Positions 58,327 to 64,000 of a DNA stretch of 64,000 nucleotides are shown here, piece after piece. A program made the position numbers and the translations under genes. The stretch's first letter is position 1. Each line of letters begins with the position of its first letter. Under the pieces are notes generated by a model. The model worked only from the letters and a program-made list of their open reading frames with translations, had not been told where the DNA came from and did not search any database. Origin of the DNA: Moesziomyces globuligerus. Lineage: Eukaryota > Basidiomycota > Ustilaginomycetes > Ustilaginales > Ustilaginaceae. The stretch covers positions 496,001-560,000 of the forward strand of contig JARVLF010000002.1 in assembly GCA_030849465.1 (NCBI GenBank). The letters run 5' to 3'.

Positions 58327-58346
58327 CTGCTGCTGCTGCTGCTGCT
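58327..58346. repeat. (CTG)n trinucleotide repeat
   Basis: About six to seven CTG units downstream of GPA3. Confidence 0.85.
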
Positions 58347-58566
58347 TCGCTCTTGCAACGGCCGCATGGCGCAATGTTCGGAAAGAAAGTGCTTGGCAGA
58401 TGCGTATGTGACGATACAAAAGGTTTCCATTAAAACAAGTGTGCGAAGTGAAAGGAAGCAGAGACACAGCAGCCCTGCGCTCGCTGGCTCGCCGTGCCTG
58501 CGATTCGGATGCGTTCCGCAGGCGCCAGCAGTGGCTCCGACGCCGCAGCCAAGAAGCCACCACGCC

Positions 58567-59631
58567 TCACAAGATGCCGCTGTCCTTGAGCGCGTTGGTC
58601 AGGATGGTCTCCTTGACCGCAGCGAAGACGAGTCGGATGTTGCTTGTGTCCGTCGCCTGCGTCAGATGCGGGTAGATGCTGAGTCGCGCTCGATTGGTTT
58701 GCGTGAAGCGCCACAAGATGTACTTTGCCGCCTTGTTGATGTCCGGTCCGCCGCTGTATTCCGGGAAATACTTGGACAGCGGCTGCTTGGGGATCTTTTG
58801 CTTGAAGATGTCAATCTTGTTGAGGAAGAGGATGATCGAGGTGCGCAGGAACCATCGGCTGTTGACCACCGACTCGAACAGCACCAGCGACTCGGCCATG
58901 CGATTCTGTCCGCTCTCCTCTAGCAACACCTGGTCGTACTCGCTGAGCGCCACGCAGAAGATGATCGACGTCACCGCCTCGAAGCAGTGGATCCACTTTT
59001 TGCGTTCCGACCGTTGTCCTCCGACGTCAAAGAGATGTATTGAGAGCTGGCCCATGTTGAAGCGTGTCTCGCTGATGCCCGTAGTTTTGGATCGCGCACG
59101 CAGCACGTCGTTTTCGTCCGGCACGTAGTCGGGCTGCCCGATGCGGTTGACGTTGTCGAAGAAGTAGGCGGCGCTGTCCATGAGGTAGAATTCGCTTCCG
59201 CGCTCCATGATCGCCGGGATGATGGGGTCCTTCCAGAGCGAGTCGACCTTTCTGGCCATGGCGTGATCCAGCGTGGCACCCGGATCGGCATCCACGCGGT
59301 ACTGCAGGATCGCGTCGACGTTCTCGCGGTTCTCGGGCATCTCTGGCTCCATCTTGAACTTGCGCAGCGCGAGTACGATGGCTTGGGCCGAGTCGACGAG
59401 GTTCTTGATGACGGTCAGGCGATAGAGCAGCAGCTCGTCTTTGGTGTACCCGTTCTGGTGGATGATCTTCATCTGCTTGACGATCGTCGACTTGCCCGAC
59501 TCGCCGGAGCCGAGGAGGAGGATCTTGCATTCCTTTTTGAATTTGCGGCTGTCTTCCTCGATCTGCTTGTCGATGGCGACGCTGCGGTCCTTGGCCTCCT
59601 TCTGATCGGTTGACGAGAGGCAATTCCCCAT
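58567..59631 (-). CDS. GPA3: Heterotrimeric G-protein alpha subunit, Gpa3 type
   Basis: GTP-binding alpha subunit that couples pheromone and nutrient receptors to adenylyl cyclase/PKA signalling; in Ustilago maydis, Gpa3 is needed for mating and pathogenic development. It is 354 residues in a single exon. The N-terminus MGNCLSS gives Gly2 for myristoylation and Cys4 for palmitoylation. P-loop GSGESGKS (about 42-49), switch I region with the Arg in [10 protein letters not shown], switch [14 protein letters not shown] with the catalytic Gln, FLNKID and the base-binding TQATDT. The TQAT form (instead of TCAT) and the C-terminus DSGIL lacking the pertussis-toxin Cys mark fungal group III Galpha. 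All catalytic residues are intact. Confidence 0.97.
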   Translation of the reverse strand: MGNCLSSTDQKEAKDRSVAIDKQIEEDSRKFKKECKILLLGSGESGKSTIVKQMKIIHQNGYTKDELLLYRLTVIKNLVDSAQAIVLALRKFKMEPEMPENRENVDAILQYRVDADPGATLDHAMARKVDSLWKDPIIPAIMERGSEFYLMDSAAYFFDNVNRIGQPDYVPDENDVLRARSKTTGISETRFNMGQLSIHLFDVGGQRSERKKWIHCFEAVTSIIFCVALSEYDQVLLEESGQNRMAESLVLFESVVNSRWFLRTSIILFLNKIDIFKQKIPKQPLSKYFPEYSGGPDINKAAKYILWRFTQTNRARLSIYPHLTQATDTSNIRLVFAAVKETILTNALKDSGIL

Positions 59632-62600
59632 CTTGGCTAGGCTAGCTTCGATCGAGTCGAGCGTGAACGTGGATCAGAGGTGTCTCGGCTCCGATGGAGG
59701 TGGTGGGGCACTGCGTTAGGTCGGACGGCGAGCAGAATCGGCCCTCGTTGAAATGTCGCAGTGCTAGAGTTCTGCACGAAGAGAGAGCGTGATCGGGACG
59801 CTGGCGCTCCGGACAGGTCCATAAACGTACGCTGATCTCAGGCCGCAAATCCAGTGGGGGATCGCGTCGTCGTCGATGGCAGGGAAGGAGTGCGGCGCCC
59901 TCGCAAGGAATCGAGCTGACCGTGTCGGAGCGACCGTCGCGGAAGAGCTCAGGGTGAAGCCAGGGCGGTCGGAGAAGCCGACAGAGCTGAAGACGTCAGG
60001 CGACTGTAGGCGACGAATGGCGGCGGATGCCGGGAGACCCGAGCGCGAGGGCGTTTCTAGCGGCGTGTAGCGTGCTTGGCACCCACGTCGCAGGATGAAG
60101 AGTCAATCGATTGAGGTCGGAAGCGAGACCTGTTCGGTGTGCTGCTATACGCTGGCTTCCGTGCAGATGTTTCGATTGGCTGTTCTGGACAAAGAGGAAG
60201 GCGGAGACCAAGGCGGGACAAGTCGGATGCTCTCGAGTTCACGCCGGTCAGACTGGAAGGCCGTCGTGCTCTGTGAGAGAGGGCTGAAGAGTAGTGCGGT
60301 CGAGGCAGCCGGTCTCGGTTTTGGAAACGTTGCAGACGATGCCGCGCTAGGATAGTTGCAGACGCGATCGGCGATGCGGCGAGGCAGAGCGTCTTGGAAA
60401 GGTTGGCTTGGAAGGTCAAGGAAGGTGGTGGACGTGACACGGGTCCGAGCTGCTGAGGTAGGGAATGAGAGAGTAGCAGAGGATGGGTCCAGAGACGAAG
60501 AAGAAGGAGCGAGGTGTTGAGGTGGGCAGACGAGGAGATGGTTGGGGACTGTTTGGGGCGGCCACGGTGGTCGAGGAGGTGAGAAGCAAACCAACGGAAG
60601 CGGATGGCACGCGGCAGCTTGGCGGGCTAGCGTGAGCCGGGCGGATGGGAGCGGCGTCTAGGCTTGGTGCTCCGAGGCGCCAGATGTGTTTTTGGCGATC
60701 GCAATGCACGAGGAGCGCCAAGGGGTTCGCTGCGACGTGCAGTGGCGATCTACTCTGCTCGACTCGAGGCGACCGAGGGAGGACAGGGGACAGACACAGA
60801 TACGCCTTGCTGCAAGCAAGCGCCGGCACGATGAGAATGGATGGGTGTCGGACCTGGCGAGGTGCGCGCGGGCGGCGGATGCGGTTCAGACGGCGCGGCT
60901 GTGGAGAATGAGCTTTGGTGAGAGTCGCGAGGTGCTGCGAAGCGCAGTTGCACTTGCATTGCAGACCAGTGCAGTTGGCTGCAGCGCTGTCGGACGCCCG
61001 TGCAGCCTGGCTGGGCAAGGTAAGCGAGGCTGAGAAGGGGCGCGGCCGGATCCCCTGGCCTTTGCTCCCGAAACGCGTTGCTCGGGCGCTTGCTGCTGAC
61101 TTTCGGGAGCGTAGCAGCCATGCAGTAGCCGCACGGGATGAGAGACCACGAAAATTGCACCAGAATGGGCAACTTAGGCAAAATAAGATTCGAGCAGCTC
61201 AGGCGAGCCTCGAGTCTCGCCTTGCCCACTCTCGCCTTTGCTTTTTCTTTGCAAGTGTGCGCTTTTCGGATTCCGCGTCTGGTCGAACGTGAACAGACAT
61301 GGGCTTTGCTGACTCTAAACTGAACACAGTATAGCCGCCGCATGGACATTTGATGAGCCTCCGCCCGGCACAACAGCTCAATTCCGGGCTCGAGCTCCGG
61401 GGCCTCGTAGGATGGCATGAAAAGAGGTGGGCGCTCCCCCCCCCTCCTCCTCCTCCCTGCCCCTGGTCCTGTACAGTAGGATGAATTACATTCACATTGT
61501 GACTGTGGCGCCATCGCTAGGCCAAGTTGCAATCGTGGGGGAAGCATGTGACGGCCCACACTATGATGCTAGTTTTTTTCATGCAAGAGTGGCGCAAACA
61601 CGCCCAGTCTGCATCCTGGTCGACTCGCTTTTTGCTCCTAGCGAGTCTCGTCGAGCGCGTTAGCGTCGCTTCAGCTCGAGTGCATCTCGCTTTGAGCTTC
61701 GCCGGCATTGCGTCGTGGGCCTGAACCATCTGCTACACTCCATCACGTCGAGCGAGCAAGGCCATGTCGTTGGGACTCCATTCGTTCAAGCCACTGCGAC
61801 CAAGATGCAAAGTATGAATAAGAGCGGGTCTGGCGTAGCGTACACTGCACATCACGATAGCAGATTCATTTGCCCACGGGTCTGCGCAGAGCGCTATCTC
61901 TTCATTGATTGGCATCGGCCGGGGAACGTGATCTCGTGCTGCGATCGTCCAAGAACAATCGCGGTGGCCCCATGTGCATATCCAACGTGAGATGATATCA
62001 ACGTTAGACCTTTGATCGTGCACGCGGCACCCGCGAACAACATGTGATAGGCCCGACACAGCCCATGAGGGCAAGTCGTTCGAATCAGATCCACGAGTTT
62101 GAGCTGATTCGCTTTCCCCAGCGATGCGGCTCCGATCTCTGACACCTCTCGTCGTGTCCGGACGGCTCAAGCCGAGATGATCTGCGGCCTTATTTGTGCA
62201 GCAATCGCGGCCCCTTGCCGATTCGCCCACTCATCTTCATGACCTTTGTTGCAGCGCTCCGCCCTACCCTCGAGTCGCCGTTGACTCCCGTATGGACAAG
62301 CAAAGAGAGCAGGTTGGACTTCACCTTGTCTCGCCTTGGTCGTGCCGCTAGGGGCCAATCACGATTCCTCGCCGCCAGCCAAGCGAAGCTCGCAGCAGAC
62401 CGATATTCGTTTGCGATGCACGGCTTTTGCTCGTGCATCTCCAGCTTTTTAGGCGAGGCTAGAGGCGCACCGCTGAGCGCAAGTCCAAGCCTCGAGAATG
62501 TGCGTCGCAGCACCGAGCCGAACTGAGCAGGCACACACCAATTCCGCTACGGCATACCGTACCCTGGATGCCCAACCTCGCTGTCAATTGGCCCCATCCT

Positions 62601-63885
62601 ATGCCAGCACAACGCAATGAAACGTGAGTCCTAATGGTCGGGCCGGTCAACTGTCTGTCGACGCTACTGCACTGTACCTGGAAGCGAGCCTGGATCAACG
62701 AGCGCCCGATGCCAGCCCGTCTGCTCAGCCGAATTTTGGCGACACTGTCCCTGCAGAGCGGTCCGATGCTAGCCGAACGGTCACACAAGCGCTGCACAGC
62801 GGCCTGATGCTAGCGAAGCGGTCTCTTCCATCAAGCTTGTTCAGAGCATCGATGCCAATCCTTGCCGTCGACATGCTGTCAGCAGGATCGGCTCATGGGA
62901 TCCTGTGATCGACAAAGCTTGCAGTCACACCTCGTTCTTCGGAGGCCTACGGAGCCGCTTCTGATCGAATGCCACATCCGATGCCCATCCGATGCCCCCG
63001 CACCGATGCAGACGGACGGTCAGCCCTCCGTTCCCGCCATCCAGAGCAGCTGCAAACGGCGATGCAACTCAGGAACAAGGTCCAGTGCAGGGTCTCGGAT
63101 TTCGGCAGCGACTTCGAGATCGGCAAGGGGTGAGGGAGCGTTCCTGGTTCCTGTCCTTGCTGAGAACAGCCAAACGACTCGGATCAGTGCCGTTTGCCGC
63201 ATGGGCTGGCGGCAACGAGGCGGAAGGCGCAAAGCTGCACGGGCAAAGTCAAGAGCGTCGGAACCGCAATCAGCCTGCTGTCGTTGCAGCAGCATTAGCC
63301 CGAACACATCGCAAAGCCACAGCGCCAGCAAGAAAGCGGAGGATCAATTGTGCGGAGTTGCAAATCTTCCGTCATGCAACCGACCGAAGTGAGCCCTCGC
63401 TCGACCCAAACCCCGTGCCCTTCGTTCGTTGCTTTTGACAGGAGCATTGTGCCCGTGTCAACAGAGCGTGCCGTTCTGCGTGATCAACAGACCCACACCT
63501 TCCCTTCGCTGCGACCAAACAAGCCTAGACAAGCCGCAATGCAATCCCAAGACCGCAGCAAGCTCAACATACGCCCGCTCTCTCGGTCCCGCTTGGTCGG
63601 GCCGAGCCCAGCGATCCCCCTAACATCAAGTCGGTCAACGCTTTTGTATGTCTTCCCGGCCTGGTCCGATCGCCCTTGCTTTGCTCGCGCTCTCGGCTCG
63701 AACCCGGTGCACAAAACCGTCCTGAGCTACAAAAGAAGCGATCGTTGCCTGCACGATTGTGATTGCATAGCTACATGTTGTGGAAATGCGCTACTCTGCA
63801 GCGACGTTGCCGCTTTCAACCAGCCGGTAGATCGTAACGAGGCCCACTTTCCTTCTTCTCTGCGACTCCTTGAGCCTATCGAGTG
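59632..63885. other. Gene-poor region upstream of GPA3
   Basis: 4.2 kb without a convincing gene. The first 1-1.5 kb is probably promoter/5' leader of GPA3. On the minus strand open frames at 60416-61018 and 60750-61559 have leader-like composition. A degenerate repeated motif (GATGC-AGC-G-CGGTC) lies at about 62700-62830. RNA genes or small-exon genes cannot be excluded. Confidence 0.55.
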
Positions 63886-64000
63886 CTAGTAGCGCTGCTG
63901 GTGCTGGAAGCGAGCCCAGCAGATCAGCATGGTGCAAAGTGTTTGCCCCAGCACTGTGTTCATCACCCGAGCCTGCGGCATCGGCTTCAACACCACCACC
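63886..64000 (-). CDS. Possible 3' end of a gene entering from beyond the window (partial)
   Basis: On the minus strand a frame from the window edge (63999) runs 37 codons to a TAG at 63886. Its third positions are rich in G/C, unlike the other minus-strand frame open here. The peptide contains VMNTVLGQTLCTMLICW, which could be a membrane or core helix. It is short, and a plus-strand ATG at 63930 with GC-rich codons is an equal competitor, so this is only a flag for the annotator of the next window. Confidence 0.2.
   Translation of the reverse strand, partial: VVVLKPMPQARVMNTVLGQTLCTMLICWARFQHQQRY

Larger units (their letters stand above)
56270..58566. other. Intergenic region between the membrane-protein gene and GPA3
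   Basis: 2.3 kb including the promoter of the membrane-protein gene and the 3' flank of GPA3. It has a 9-bp GAGCAGCAG minisatellite and a (CTG) run. A 269-codon minus-strand frame across the minisatellite encodes a poly-Leu run and is judged spurious. Confidence 0.6.

Noticed and set aside
60750..61559. 269-codon minus-strand frame upstream of GPA3
   Set aside because: Composition is rich in Cys/Ser/Arg/Pro without order or domain; best explained as leader or spacer.
63930..64000. Plus-strand ATG frame running to the window edge as the start of a new gene
   Set aside because: Only 24 codons are visible and it competes with a minus-strand frame of similar quality; not enough to call.

Overview
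The window looks like a piece of nuclear chromosome from a smut fungus (Basidiomycota, Ustilaginomycotina; Ustilago/Sporisorium/Pseudozyma type). The evidence is a GC-rich, GC3-biased genome with mostly uninterrupted, long reading frames; short GT-AG introns with CTGAC-like branch sites where introns occur; proteins padded with Ser/Pro/Ala-rich disordered stretches; CT-rich leaders; and a Galpha subunit that I recognise as the Ustilago Gpa3 type. Everything found is ordinary eukaryotic single-gene organisation. I see no operons, CRISPR arrays, transposons or viral genes.

Layout. 1-12.6 kb: MED17 (Mediator) converges on an L-type cargo lectin of the early secretory pathway. Then come a BBE-type flavoprotein whose FAD-binding domain is split by about 555 disordered residues, the SAGA subunit SPT7 (spliced), and an SDR oxidoreductase. 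12.9-23 kb: a stress-type split-barrel flavin-binding protein, the polarisome scaffold SPA2, a C2H2 transcription factor of Rpn4-like appearance, and a tRNA-Thr(AGT). 23.3-31 kb: glycogen branching enzyme, a second identical tRNA-Thr(AGT), a small unknown membrane-like protein, a TatD/Scn1-type metal hydrolase and a choline-sulfatase. 31.7-43.3 kb: a four-exon AIG1/FAR-17a family gene whose exons I assembled by hand, an alpha/beta hydrolase ending in the peroxisomal signal SRL, two divergent zinc alcohol dehydrogenases of different subfamilies, and a myo-inositol-type sugar transporter. 45.4-59.6 kb: a very large DH-BAR-SH3-like RhoGEF, a mitochondrial carrier, a signal-peptide/single-TM protein of unknown function, and the Galpha gene GPA3. 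59.6-64 kb is gene-poor; a possible partial gene may cross the right edge.

The genes do not form one pathway, but some share themes. MED17, SPT7 and the zinc-finger protein act in RNA polymerase II transcription. SPA2, the RhoGEF and GPA3 belong to polarity and mating/cAMP signalling. GBE1, the inositol transporter, the ADHs and the choline-sulfatase are carbon/sulfur metabolism. The most unusual features are two conserved enzyme or GEF domains interrupted internally by hundreds of low-complexity residues, one of which also lacks the usual flavin-linking histidine. I did not find convincing evidence for a new multi-gene system.
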